Positions 52,905 through 61,738 of a DNA stretch of 64,000 nt are shown piece after piece. Position 1 is the first letter of the stretch, and every line of letters begins with the position of its first letter. Origin of the DNA: Candidatus Thiodiazotropha endolucinida (lineage in GTDB: Bacteria > Pseudomonadota > Gammaproteobacteria > Chromatiales > Chromatiaceae); NCBI RefSeq assembly GCF_001715975.1, contig NZ_MARB01000005.1:62001-126000 (forward strand), given 5' to 3'. The position numbers and the translations under genes are program-made. The notes below the pieces were generated by a model. That model worked only from the letters and a program-made list of their open reading frames with translations. It did not search any database and was not told the origin of the DNA.

Positions 52905-54406
52905 TGACGATGTCGGTCTGGCTACCGGTGGGGATTCTGCTCAGCTCCTTCATCCCCGGAGTGTTGATCTTCTTCCAGCCGGAGGAGCGTCACCGCTTGA
53001 GAACCCTGCTCAATCTGTTGGGCGCCCTGGTCAAGTTGCTGCTGGTGGGTGTACTGATCTGGGGGGTGTTTCACGAGCAGGTCTTCGAGACGCGCTGGAC
53101 AATGGCCCCGGGCCTCGAATTCGTATTGCATGCGGATGCCCTTTCGGTGTTGTTCGTCTCCCTCTCTACCCTGTTGTGGTTGGTCACCACAATCTATGCC
53201 ATCGGTTATCTGGAACACACGCCCCACCGCAGCCGCTTCTTTGGCTTCTTCAGCCTCTGTGTCACCGCAACAGTGGGGCTAGCCCTGGCGGGCAACCTGT
53301 TCACCTTTGTGGTTTTCTATGAACTGCTGACCCTGGCCACCTATCCGCTGATCGCCCACAAGGGATCGCCGGAGGCCCTGCGCGGGGCGCGTATCTATCT
53401 GAGCTATACCCTTTTCGGTGGTTTGTTGCTGATGATCGGCGCGGTCTGGCTGCACACCCTAACCGGTGGTGTCGAGTTCGTCGAAGGTGGCATCCTCGAT
53501 CAGTATGCGAATCTCGATCAGGACACATTGCGCTGGATCTTTCTGTTGCTGATTGTGGGGCTTGGGGTGAAAGCGGCCCTGGTGCCCCTGCATGGCTGGC
53601 TGCCCCAGGCGATGGTGGCGCCGGCCCCGGTAAGCGCCCTGCTGCATGCGGTGGCGGTAGTCAAGGCGGGAGCCTTCGGTATCGTGCGGGTGATCTACGA
53701 CGTCTACGGGGTCGAGTTCGCTGCCGAACTGGGAGTGCTGACACTGCTTGGCACGGTGGCGGCGATCACCATCATATACGGCTCGGTCAAGGCCCTTTCA
53801 CAGGACCATCTGAAAAAACGGCTCGCCTATTCGACGGTGAGTCAGGTCTCCTACATCGTGCTCGGAGCAGCCATCCTGGGTCCACTGGCCACCATCGGCG
53901 GTCTGGTCCATCTGGTACATCAGGGGGTGATGAAGATCACCCTGTTCTTCGCCGCCGGCAACTATGCGGAAGCCCTCGGCATCCACCGAGTCAGTGAGAT
54001 GGACGGGGTGGGTCGCCGTATGCCCGGTACCACCCTGGCCTTCAGTATCGGTGCGCTGGGTATGATCGGTATCCCCCCGGTGGCGGGTTTCATCTCCAAG
54101 TGGTACCTGGGACTGGGGGCGGTGGAGGCCGGTGCCGCGTTCTGGGTGCTGCCGGTGCTGATCGCCAGCAGTCTCCTCAATGCCGCCTATTTCCTACCCA
54201 TCCTCTATCGGGCCTGGTTCAAATCCGCAACCTCGCCCTGGCCGGCGGATAAGACAGCGGGGTGCGCCAGAGAGTTGCCTGACCCGCTGCTCTGGCCGCC
54301 GGTGACGACCGCGGCCCTGGCGCTGCTGATCGGGCTGTTTGCGGCGGCCCCCTACAGTCCCCTTGAGTGGGCCGAGCTGATCGCCGGCAGGGAGTACAGG
54401 CAATGA
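52901..54406 (+). CDS. Antiporter-module subunit of Mrp complex (second MrpD/MrpA-like)
   Basis: 501 residues, about 14 helices. Motifs: FVVFYELLTLATYPLIAHKG (Glu), VKAALVPLHGWLPQAMVAPAPVSALLHAVAVVKAG in which HGWLPQAMVAPAPVSALLH is diagnostic, and HQGVMKITLFFAAGN. It is closer to MrpA/NuoL than to the neighbour. GGGGAGG precedes ATG 52901, which overlaps the mrpD stop by 4 bases. Confidence 0.92.
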   Translation: MMTMSVWLPVGILLSSFIPGVLIFFQPEERHRLRTLLNLLGALVKLLLVGVLIWGVFHEQVFETRWTMAPGLEFVLHADALSVLFVSLSTLLWLVTTIYAIGYLEHTPHRSRFFGFFSLCVTATVGLALAGNLFTFVVFYELLTLATYPLIAHKGSPEALRGARIYLSYTLFGGLLLMIGAVWLHTLTGGVEFVEGGILDQYANLDQDTLRWIFLLLIVGLGVKAALVPLHGWLPQAMVAPAPVSALLHAVAVVKAGAFGIVRVIYDVYGVEFAAELGVLTLLGTVAAITIIYGSVKALSQDHLKKRLAYSTVSQVSYIVLGAAILGPLATIGGLVHLVHQGVMKITLFFAAGNYAEALGIHRVSEMDGVGRRMPGTTLAFSIGALGMIGIPPVAGFISKWYLGLGAVEAGAAFWVLPVLIASSLLNAAYFLPILYRAWFKSATSPWPADKTAGCARELPDPLLWPPVTTAALALLIGLFAAAPYSPLEWAELIAGREYRQ

Positions 54407-56019
54407 ACGGACTGATACTGCTGTTACCGCCCTTGGTGCCGATCCTGATGGCACTCTTCGCGCATCGCCTGGAGAGCCGCTGGTGGCTGTTATCAGCAGC
54501 ACTGCCGGCCCTCTTCGTCGGGTTGATGGTGGAGGAGGGGAGTGGCATCACCATTCCCTGGATGTTGTTGGGTATGCATTTTGCACTGGATTCCACGGGG
54601 CGTCTGTTTCTCCTCTTTGGTGCCTTGATCTGGATGTTGGCTGCGCTGTTCATTTCGGGCAGGGATCTGGCACCCGGAGCGACCTGTTATATCAAACAGA
54701 CTTTTCTGCTCGCCCTGGCGGGCAACGGACTGTTGATTCTCGCCGCCGACATGTTGACCTTCTATGTGGGCTTCGCCTTGATGGGGCTGAGCGCTTACGG
54801 GTTGGTAAGGGGCCGTTCCCAAAAGGCGCGCCGGGCCGCCCGGGTCTACCTGGTATTCACCCTGGTGGGCGAGTTGGCGCTGTTCGTTGCCCTGCTGTTG
54901 CTGATGGTGAGCGGAGGCTCACTGCTGTTTGAGGATCTGACCGCCGAACCCATGCCGACAATAGCGCTCGCCCTGCTGTTGCTGGGATTCGGTATCAAGG
55001 TCGCACTGCCTGGCCTGCACCTCTGGTTACCGCCGGCCTATACCCTGGCGCCGGTGATCGGGGTGGCTCTACTCAGTGGTCCGATGATGAAGGCTGGGCT
55101 GCTGGGATGGTTGCGTTTTCTTCCCTTCGGTACACCCTTGGAGCCGGTATGGGGCAATGGTTTGATGCTGTTGGGCGCGGCGGGTGTCGTTCTGGGTATG
55201 CTGATCGGTGTGGTGCAGCGTGAATCCCGCGCCGTTTTGGCTTACTCGAGTATCGCGAAAATGGGGCTCTTCAGCGCCCTCGTCGGCTTCAGCCTGAATC
55301 ATCCCCAGTTGGCCGCCGGACTGCTGCCGGTGATTGTGTTACTGGCGCTGCACCATCTATTGGTGAAACCGATGCTCTTCATGGGCTTGGCGCTCTGGCG
55401 TCGCCAAGGTGCGGCAGCTTGGTTGCTGCCTGCCCTGGTGTTGTTGGCTCTCTCTCTGGCGGCGCTTCCGCTGACTGGCGGGGGGGCGGCCAAGTCCGTC
55501 TTATCGGCCGCTCTGGGTGAACATCTCTCTGGTCTGCTGCTGCTTTCCGGTATTGCAGGCGTGGCGCTGATGGGGCGCTTTCTCTGGCTGCTCAGAGGCA
55601 GTTTTGACTCTGCGCGGCAGGATCCCGTTACTCTGCTGGGCTGGTTACTGTTGCTGCCGGTCGCTGTCTGGACGCCCTTTTTATGGGAAGCAATGGCCTT
55701 CGAATGGAAGACACTGTTGCCACTGACTGGGGGTATCGCCCTGTTCCTGCTGGGACTGGTTTTCCGGCGATGGTTGGGTTCACTGCGATTTCCGATAAGG
55801 CTCAAGGGAGAGCGGATTATCCTCAGCGCGACACAGATCCATACCAACTTGCCTGATACGAGCAACGTCCTGCGGCAACCCTGGCTGCTGCTGAAACAGG
55901 CCTTACAACCGCACAGCGCTGTTTCCGACAGCCCGCCCAATCTGGCTCTGCGGAGCCCCGCTGTCTGGTGGTTGCTGCTGATACTCGCACTGCTGGGGGC
56001 CTTGAGTCTGACTCTGTAA
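54403..56019 (+). CDS. Antiporter-module subunit of Mrp complex (third, divergent)
   Basis: 538 residues, membrane protein of the same superfamily. The module segment is FGIKVALPGLHLWLPPAYTLAPVIGVALLSGPMMKAG (motif LHLWLPPAYTLAPVIG), but the first conserved Glu helix is weaker (FYVGFALMGLSAYGLV), so its pump site may differ. A long C-terminal soluble arm (about 480-530) precedes a last helix. Its ATG overlaps the previous stop by 4 bases. Confidence 0.88.
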   Translation: MNGLILLLPPLVPILMALFAHRLESRWWLLSAALPALFVGLMVEEGSGITIPWMLLGMHFALDSTGRLFLLFGALIWMLAALFISGRDLAPGATCYIKQTFLLALAGNGLLILAADMLTFYVGFALMGLSAYGLVRGRSQKARRAARVYLVFTLVGELALFVALLLLMVSGGSLLFEDLTAEPMPTIALALLLLGFGIKVALPGLHLWLPPAYTLAPVIGVALLSGPMMKAGLLGWLRFLPFGTPLEPVWGNGLMLLGAAGVVLGMLIGVVQRESRAVLAYSSIAKMGLFSALVGFSLNHPQLAAGLLPVIVLLALHHLLVKPMLFMGLALWRRQGAAAWLLPALVLLALSLAALPLTGGGAAKSVLSAALGEHLSGLLLLSGIAGVALMGRFLWLLRGSFDSARQDPVTLLGWLLLLPVAVWTPFLWEAMAFEWKTLLPLTGGIALFLLGLVFRRWLGSLRFPIRLKGERIILSATQIHTNLPDTSNVLRQPWLLLKQALQPHSAVSDSPPNLALRSPAVWWLLLILALLGALSLTL

Positions 56020-56035
56020 ATATAGGAGGGATGAG

Positions 56036-56965
56036 ATGAAACGTTTCAAAAACATCGTCTATTTTGCCGAAGGTACTCATGAATCCGACCATGCACTGGA
56101 ACGGGCCTTTCTGCTGGCTGAGAACAATCATGCCCGGCTGACCATGCTGGATGTGATCGAGCCTATCGACATACCCCAGGAGGTCACGGACCGTTTCGAT
56201 TTCGACCTCGTGGAGATGCTGAAGCGGCAGCGGATGGAGCAGCTGGAAGCGCTTGCCGAACCCTTTAAGACCAGGGACAGTCTGACCTACACCAAGGTGC
56301 TCTTGGGTACGCCGTTTATCGAGGTGATCAAGGCGGTTGCTTCCCACGGCTACGACCTGGTGATCAAGTCGGCACGCTGCTGCGACGATCTTTCCGATCG
56401 TCTCTTCGGTAGCACGGATCTGCATCTGCTGCGTAAATGCCCCTGTCCGGTATGGGTGGACAGACCGGGCGCAGCGGCTCAATATGATCAGATACTGGCT
56501 GCGGTAGATCCCATGGCGCCAACCAATGACAATTGTGCCGCACTGGTCATGGATCTGGCCACATCCCTGGGTCGCAGGGAGTCGGCAAAGGTTGACGTGG
56601 TACATGCCTGGGCAGTCCACGGCGAGTCGTTGTTGCGTGACGGGCGCTATCGCATCTCGCAGACCGAATATGATCTGCTCATGAACCAGACAATTAATCA
56701 ACACAAGGAGCCACTGCAGGAACTGCTGCAGAACTATGCCATGTCGGTAGGTGACGGGGCAGTGCATCTGATCAAGGGAGAGGCCTCGACCGTCATTCAC
56801 CAGATATCAGATAGGCTGAATGCTGATCTTATCGTGATGGGCACTTTGGGAAGAAGTGGCATTCCGGGGCTCTTCATTGGCAACACGGCTGAGGAGGTGT
56901 TGCAGAACACCCGGGCATCGATTTTGGCGGTCAAGCCGCCCAGCTTTGTATCACCGGTCAGATGA
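56036..56965 (+). CDS. Tandem universal stress protein (UspE-like)
   Basis: 309 residues made of two Usp domains: the first starts FKNIVYFAEGTHESDHALERAF and the second near 155 (YDQILAAVDPMAPTND). The second ends with the ATP-binding GTLGRSGIPGLFIGNTAEEVL. TAGGAGGG precedes ATG 56036, only 16 bases after the antiporter genes, so it is probably the last gene of the mrp operon. The cytoplasmic stress function is by family. Confidence 0.9.
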   Translation: MKRFKNIVYFAEGTHESDHALERAFLLAENNHARLTMLDVIEPIDIPQEVTDRFDFDLVEMLKRQRMEQLEALAEPFKTRDSLTYTKVLLGTPFIEVIKAVASHGYDLVIKSARCCDDLSDRLFGSTDLHLLRKCPCPVWVDRPGAAAQYDQILAAVDPMAPTNDNCAALVMDLATSLGRRESAKVDVVHAWAVHGESLLRDGRYRISQTEYDLLMNQTINQHKEPLQELLQNYAMSVGDGAVHLIKGEASTVIHQISDRLNADLIVMGTLGRSGIPGLFIGNTAEEVLQNTRASILAVKPPSFVSPVR

Positions 56966-57086
56966 ACAGGACACCCGGACTGCGATCCATTGAGTTAATG
57001 GTCATTGAAAGGATACTTGACGCTTTGAACGGTCTGTGTAATTTCACATCTCATAGCGTTGGTCGCCGGCCCGATACGGAGGGTGT

Positions 57087-57992
57087 ATGCAGAATCTGAA
57101 GTTGAACCTAAAGCACTTGCGCTACTTTTGGGCTGTCGCCACCCACGGCACCATCGTGCAGGCCGCCGAGGCACTGTTCATCACTCCGCAGACCATCAGC
57201 GGCCAGTTGAAAGAGCTGGAATCGCAAATCGGTTCCGAGCTGTTCCGCAAAGAGGGCCGGAAATTGGTGCTGACAGAGACCGGCCGCCTGGTCTTCTCCT
57301 ATGCGGATGAGATGTTTCGTCTCGGTGTCGAGCTGCAGGATATGCTATCCGGTCGTACACAAGGTACTACCATAACGCTTAAGGTGGGTGTCGCGATGGT
57401 GGTGCCGAAACTACTTGCCTATCGTGTTCTGGAACCTGTCCTGCAAATGTCGGATCCAGTGAAACTGATCTGCCATGAAGCGCCATTGGTCGATCTGCTG
57501 GCGGATCTTTCAGTACATAAACTCGATATGGTGCTGGCCGACAGTCCAATCAATCCAAGTTTGAATATTCGTGCATACAATCATGCGTTGGGTGAAAGCG
57601 GAATTACCTTTTTTGCTGCGTCTGAAGAGGCTCAAAGGTTACGCGCTGAGTTTCCTGTGAGTCTGGACGGGCAAAATATATTGATGCCAAGTAGCGGAAG
57701 CAGCCTGAGACGTAATCTCGAAATCTGGTTTCAGCGACAGCAGCTCGAACCGATTGTGGTTGCGGAATTTGAGGACCGGGCCTTAATGAAGACCTTTGGT
57801 GAGCGTGGTACAGGAGTTTTTACCTCGCCCACTGCCGTTGAGCAGGATGTGATAGACAAATACAGGGTAGAGGTCGTGGGGCGTTCTGAAGAGATTACAG
57901 AAAGCTTTTATGTGATATCACCTGAACGGCATATCAAACATCCGGCTATCAATACCATCACCCAGGTTGCGAAATCGGATCTATTCGGTTAA
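57087..57992 (+). CDS. nhaR: NhaR-type LysR transcriptional regulator
   Basis: 301 residues. The helix-turn-helix (HLRYFWAVATHGTIVQAAEALFITPQTISGQLKELE, key words GTIVQAAEALFITPQTISG) and the effector-domain segments VHKLDMVLADSPINPS and EFEDRALMKTFGERGTGVF align closely with E. coli NhaR as I remember it. NhaR senses Na+ and activates antiporter genes. It is next to the Mrp operon, so it very likely regulates it. GGAGGG lies before ATG 57087. Confidence 0.9.
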   Translation: MQNLKLNLKHLRYFWAVATHGTIVQAAEALFITPQTISGQLKELESQIGSELFRKEGRKLVLTETGRLVFSYADEMFRLGVELQDMLSGRTQGTTITLKVGVAMVVPKLLAYRVLEPVLQMSDPVKLICHEAPLVDLLADLSVHKLDMVLADSPINPSLNIRAYNHALGESGITFFAASEEAQRLRAEFPVSLDGQNILMPSSGSSLRRNLEIWFQRQQLEPIVVAEFEDRALMKTFGERGTGVFTSPTAVEQDVIDKYRVEVVGRSEEITESFYVISPERHIKHPAINTITQVAKSDLFG

Positions 57993-58643
57993 CGCGATTG
58001 AATGCAGGTTTAACATCTAGATGATAGCTATCCCCATCAACAGACACCAGCTAATGGGAGAGATTTCCAAGCGTAGCTTTTGAGTAAATACTGTGGGAGT
58101 TTTGCAGGGACAAGTCCCGCGTTGTCGAGCTCAATCCTGCAAATCGGGGCAACGGCGTTATTGGTAACTTATTGAAAGATAAGAGCCTGTGGTTTCTGTC
58201 TGCCTACGCTGAATCCATTGGTCGTAGGTTCGACAGTTGAGCATAGCGAGGTTGAACGTGGGACCGTAGCGACTGCGGCCCGAAGGGCGAGGCGCAGCCG
58301 AGTAATCCTACATGACCCACCATAATTAAAGATGAGTTGTAAGAGCAAAGTAAACGCCTGAGCAATCGCACTCAACAGTAAAGTGGAATCGCGACCTCCG
58401 TCCTATCTTTCAGGATTTGACTTATGTCAAAGCCTTTCTGGTCGATTCCCCTATTACTTGTAGGCAATTAAAAAATCCTGAGGCGATTTTTTAATTCATC
58501 CGATATAAGAAACCTTACTTGCTTGACAAGACTTGAGAGGTTGTCGGCAGTTTCACTCCTCTTGGGACCGGGGAACTGATCCTAGCAGTTTTTGGCGAGT
58601 TCCTAATAAAAAGCAATAGTCAAAACTAACTGGAGAAAAGGTG
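57993..58643. other. 651-bp intergenic region with tRNA remnant
   Basis: No protein gene is convincing. The main content is the split tRNA-Lys 3' copy at 58212-58322. The right part is AT-rich and probably contains the promoter of the octaheme gene (ribosome site GGAGAAAAGG). Confidence 0.6.
58212..58322 (+). repeat. Split 3' copy of tRNA-Lys, putative att remnant
   Basis: 58212-58233 equals tRNA-Lys 40419-40440 (22/22). 58305-58322 equals tRNA-Lys 40441-40458 with one change (17/18). Between them 71 bp (58234-58304) are inserted, GC-rich and containing CCCGAAGGGCGAGGCGCAGCC. The copy begins just after the tRNA anticodon and ends at CCA, as integration-generated duplicates do. It cannot be a functional tRNA. 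Confidence 0.85.
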
Positions 58644-60101
58644 ATGAAACGCCGTCGACTTCTATTACCCTCTGTTGCTACCGCTCTGCTTTTCCTTGGA
58701 CTCAACAACCTGGCCTTCGCGGCCGACTCACCCGCAAAGACACTGGATGAAGACCAGATGGCTCAAGCCGACTGTGTCGGCTGCCATATCAACGTCAACC
58801 CGGGTATCGTCAAACAGCACATGGAAGGGCCTCATGCGAATACCAAGAAAGTGGAAGATGAGGTCCGCTGTCACGACTGCCACGGTGTGGACCATAAGAC
58901 CATGGACGATGTTGAAAAGGCGAGCATGCCCACCCCGGAAATCTGTGGCGAATGCCACAAAAAACAGGCACGTCAACACAGAGACGGCAAACACAACTTG
59001 GCTTGGTTGGCAATGAAATCTCAGATTGCCTGGCATGGGCAGCCCGGATCAATCACCGAACAAGGTTATCGCGGCTGTTCCGGATGTCACAAAATCGGTG
59101 AGAAAGGACTGCTTGCGGCAACGCAGGGTAATTTGGGCGATGTGAAGAGAGACGGTGGTAAAGAGGCGGCAACCTATCGCTATGGTAACGCGCAATGCGA
59201 TGCCTGCCATACCCGGCACAGCTTTAAGGCATCGGAAGCCATGGATCCGCGCGCCTGCTCCAACTGCCACATGGGCTTCGACCATCCCCAGTGGGAGATG
59301 TATACCTCCGCCAAGCACGGTATCGTGTGGCAAATCGAAGGGCATGTAAATGAAGGCGGTCGAGCCCCCACCTGTCAGACCTGTCATCTGAGTGAAGGCG
59401 ATCATGAAGTGCGCACCGCATGGGGTTTCCTGGGGCTGCGTATCCCCACCAAGGAGAATGTGCTGGCGCTGATCGATGTGGCACCCTCTCTCAAGGAACC
59501 ACTGACGAAACTGGCCGGGTTACTACCCTCAGGTCACTATATGGATGTTGACGACGATCCGCAGTGGACCTTTGATCGGGCGTTGATTCTGCAGGCCGCC
59601 GGCATTCTCGATGCATCGCTGCAGCCCACAGAACGCTTTATCGAAATCGTAGTGCAGGGTCAAGCCGCGCGGGGTCCCGAGGAATTCAATGTCGAGCGCA
59701 AAAAGATGAAGGCGACCTGCAACAAGTGCCACGCACAAGGATTCGTTAACGAACACTTCAAGGCCTCAGATGAGATAATCAAAGCGGCCGATCATGAGTT
59801 CGCCAAGGCCATCACGGCTGTGCAGGCGCTCTACAAGGATGGTATTTTGCAGAAACCGGAAGGCTGGGAATACGCGCCCGATCTACTCCAATATTATGAG
59901 GCGAAGACCAGTATCGAACAGGAACTCTACCTGATCATGCTGGAGTATCGCCAACGGACCTTCCAGGGCGCTTTTCACGCCAGCAACGACTACATGCACT
60001 GGTATGGCTGGGCGCCATTGAAAACGGCGGTCAATACCATACTTGAAGAAGCCAAACGGATGCGTGCCGAGCACGATTCGAAGAAGATGGCAGCGAAATA
60101 A
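58644..60101 (+). CDS. hao: Octaheme cytochrome c, hydroxylamine oxidoreductase-like
   Basis: 485 residues. A signal peptide (VATALLFLGLNNLAFA) is followed by eight heme motifs: CVGCH, CHDCH, CGECH, CSGCH, CDACH, CSNCH, CQTCH and CNKCH. The spacing and the C-terminal helical tail (MHWYGWAPLKTAVNTILEEAKRM) are HAO-like. In the family the catalytic direction, hydroxylamine oxidation or nitrite/hydroxylamine reduction, depends on a cross-link Tyr near the C-terminus, which I cannot assign here. Periplasmic. No HaoB, cytochrome c554 or NapC/NrfH-type partner is adjacent. ATG 58644 is chosen over GTG 58641. Confidence 0.88.
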   Translation: MKRRRLLLPSVATALLFLGLNNLAFAADSPAKTLDEDQMAQADCVGCHINVNPGIVKQHMEGPHANTKKVEDEVRCHDCHGVDHKTMDDVEKASMPTPEICGECHKKQARQHRDGKHNLAWLAMKSQIAWHGQPGSITEQGYRGCSGCHKIGEKGLLAATQGNLGDVKRDGGKEAATYRYGNAQCDACHTRHSFKASEAMDPRACSNCHMGFDHPQWEMYTSAKHGIVWQIEGHVNEGGRAPTCQTCHLSEGDHEVRTAWGFLGLRIPTKENVLALIDVAPSLKEPLTKLAGLLPSGHYMDVDDDPQWTFDRALILQAAGILDASLQPTERFIEIVVQGQAARGPEEFNVERKKMKATCNKCHAQGFVNEHFKASDEIIKAADHEFAKAITAVQALYKDGILQKPEGWEYAPDLLQYYEAKTSIEQELYLIMLEYRQRTFQGAFHASNDYMHWYGWAPLKTAVNTILEEAKRMRAEHDSKKMAAK

Positions 60102-60135
60102 GCACAAACCAGAGAGTCGTGGTTATCTATAATCT

Positions 60136-60159
60136 GGGGTACGGCCTATGCCGTACCCC
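60136..60159 (+). terminator. Terminator of the octaheme gene
   Basis: A perfect 10-bp stem (GGGGTACGGC/GCCGTACCCC, loop CTAT) followed by TTATTTGTTGT, 35 bases after the stop codon. Confidence 0.85.
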
Positions 60160-60312
60160 TTATTTGTTGTGTCATTTATAGCTAGAGATCATTAGAGTGC
60201 ATGATCCACTATTCACAATCTCGTAGCCCGGACCTATGCGTTCGGGGTTTTTTAATTATCTACATAGATGGTTCGATACTACGACACCAAACAAGCCTGG
60301 TTCGGCAGCCCA

Positions 60313-61422
60313 TCACTTCTTAGTACCGATCAAAGCATCCAGTCGGTTACGAAACATTGTCTTGAACTGTGATACCTGCAGTCGGCCGTTCTGCCTCGGA
60401 ACAATGATCATTCGTTCAGAAGCAAAATCGAAGGGTGCATCGGTTGAGTTTTTTTCCCGAATAGGTATCCAGCTGGCGGGGGTTGGCGAATTGGCATCGC
60501 TGCGTCCATGCAGCATTCCGGCTTCAAACACCACATTTGGATTGTCTTGATAAAGGGCAGGCTGTGCATCGGGGATTCTCTCCGAGAGGTAACAGACGCC
60601 GTAGCGGCATGTCCCAAGTTCGTTCAACAGCTGCATGTTGATATTTCCCGGCCGGTGTATGTCTTTCCAGTAGATTTGATTGAACTTGTCCAGGTACTCC
60701 TTTTCGAGAAAGACCTTTTTTATCGTACTGATTACATCGCTTTCCGCATTGGTCGAAGAAGCCAGAAAGATATTCGGCTTGGTCAGTTTTGGCAGGGGGT
60801 GCTGGAGTATTTTATTGAGTTCATCAATAGCATTGCCTGTAAACAGGTTCCTGGCTTTTGTGGTTGAATGTGTGCGATAAGCAATGGCCATGGCATCTGC
60901 AATGATCGTCAGTTCCTGTTTTGCGGCTTTGGTGATATCCAGCCGCTCGACCGTCTCGAAATTGAATACCCCGAACACATTACCGTTTTCATCTTTGAGA
61001 GGGATAATGATGGAGGTCTTGATCGGGTCGTTGGTGGGTTTGATGTACTTCGGAATCCCTTTGGATTTACTCCACAGATCACGATAGCTGCGGCATTTTG
61101 GTAGTAATGGCTCAGAAGGATTGGCGCTGACGATCCAGAGTCGCTTGTTGTAGAGAAAGGCAAATGCCGTCTGGCTGGCGACGCGTCCGCGCGAGTCACG
61201 AACCGGCATGGTACTGTACTTTCCCATGGTTGCGTGCTTATGTGGAATCAGCCCAATTTCGTTGCCGATGCGCGATGTGACCATGAACCTGGTTACAGTG
61301 ATGTTGAGGGTGTTCCGAGTGTAGTTATCCACCAGTTGCCGTATACGGTTGAAACTGGTTGCGTCTATGTAATCCACCGCATATGCGAACTGAATCAGTT
61401 GCTCTCCGAATGAACTGCTCAT
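60313..61422 (-). CDS. GAF plus TIR-like (predicted nucleotide-binding) protein
   Basis: 369 residues, soluble. Residues about 25-190 form a GAF-type sensor (SIIIPLKDENGNVFGVFNFE, ELTIIADAMAIAYR). Residues 213-350 form a TIR-like domain: KPNIFLASSTNAESDVIST, NIMQL-like helix NINMQLLNELGTCRYGVCYLS, and NPNVVFEAGMLHGRSD, where Glu300 occupies the position of the catalytic Glu in NAD-cleaving TIR-like effectors (the 'DNVVFELG' motif). The inference is a sensor-triggered NADase or nucleotide-binding signal protein. GAGGCGG precedes ATG 61422. The opposite-strand membrane protein gene is the only neighbour. Confidence 0.72.
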   Translation of the reverse strand: MSSSFGEQLIQFAYAVDYIDATSFNRIRQLVDNYTRNTLNITVTRFMVTSRIGNEIGLIPHKHATMGKYSTMPVRDSRGRVASQTAFAFLYNKRLWIVSANPSEPLLPKCRSYRDLWSKSKGIPKYIKPTNDPIKTSIIIPLKDENGNVFGVFNFETVERLDITKAAKQELTIIADAMAIAYRTHSTTKARNLFTGNAIDELNKILQHPLPKLTKPNIFLASSTNAESDVISTIKKVFLEKEYLDKFNQIYWKDIHRPGNINMQLLNELGTCRYGVCYLSERIPDAQPALYQDNPNVVFEAGMLHGRSDANSPTPASWIPIREKNSTDAPFDFASERMIIVPRQNGRLQVSQFKTMFRNRLDALIGTKK

Positions 61423-61738
61423 GACCGCCTCGTTCTTTTATTCTGTATTGATATAGCTTTTTGATTATTGAGATTCTTACCAACTATAACAATATTGTAG
61501 TTTACCAAATCATCACGAAACCGAAGATTGAGATACTTTGATCCATCTTGTCTAGTTCCGGATAGGAGTGTGGTGGCGAAAAAATCCATCAATATCGTTC
61601 GTTGATACTCTGTTTATCACCTTGTGTTGATCATGGGAGGCATGACGCATTACTCTCTGACCCGGTTTTATTCATGGTTTTCTTCAACCGCACCGTTGCA
61701 TAAGCCAGGTATGGTGAGTCTGAGCAGATTTCCCTGAC
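61423..61738. other. 316-bp divergent intergenic region
   Basis: No gene; AT-rich near 61440-61510. It probably carries promoters of both flanking genes, which could be co-regulated. Confidence 0.4.

Noticed and set aside
60313-61422. Thoeris or CBASS defence locus
   Set aside because: The TIR-like protein has no ThsA, cyclase or Cap2/Cap3-type neighbour; only a looser sensor-effector idea is kept.
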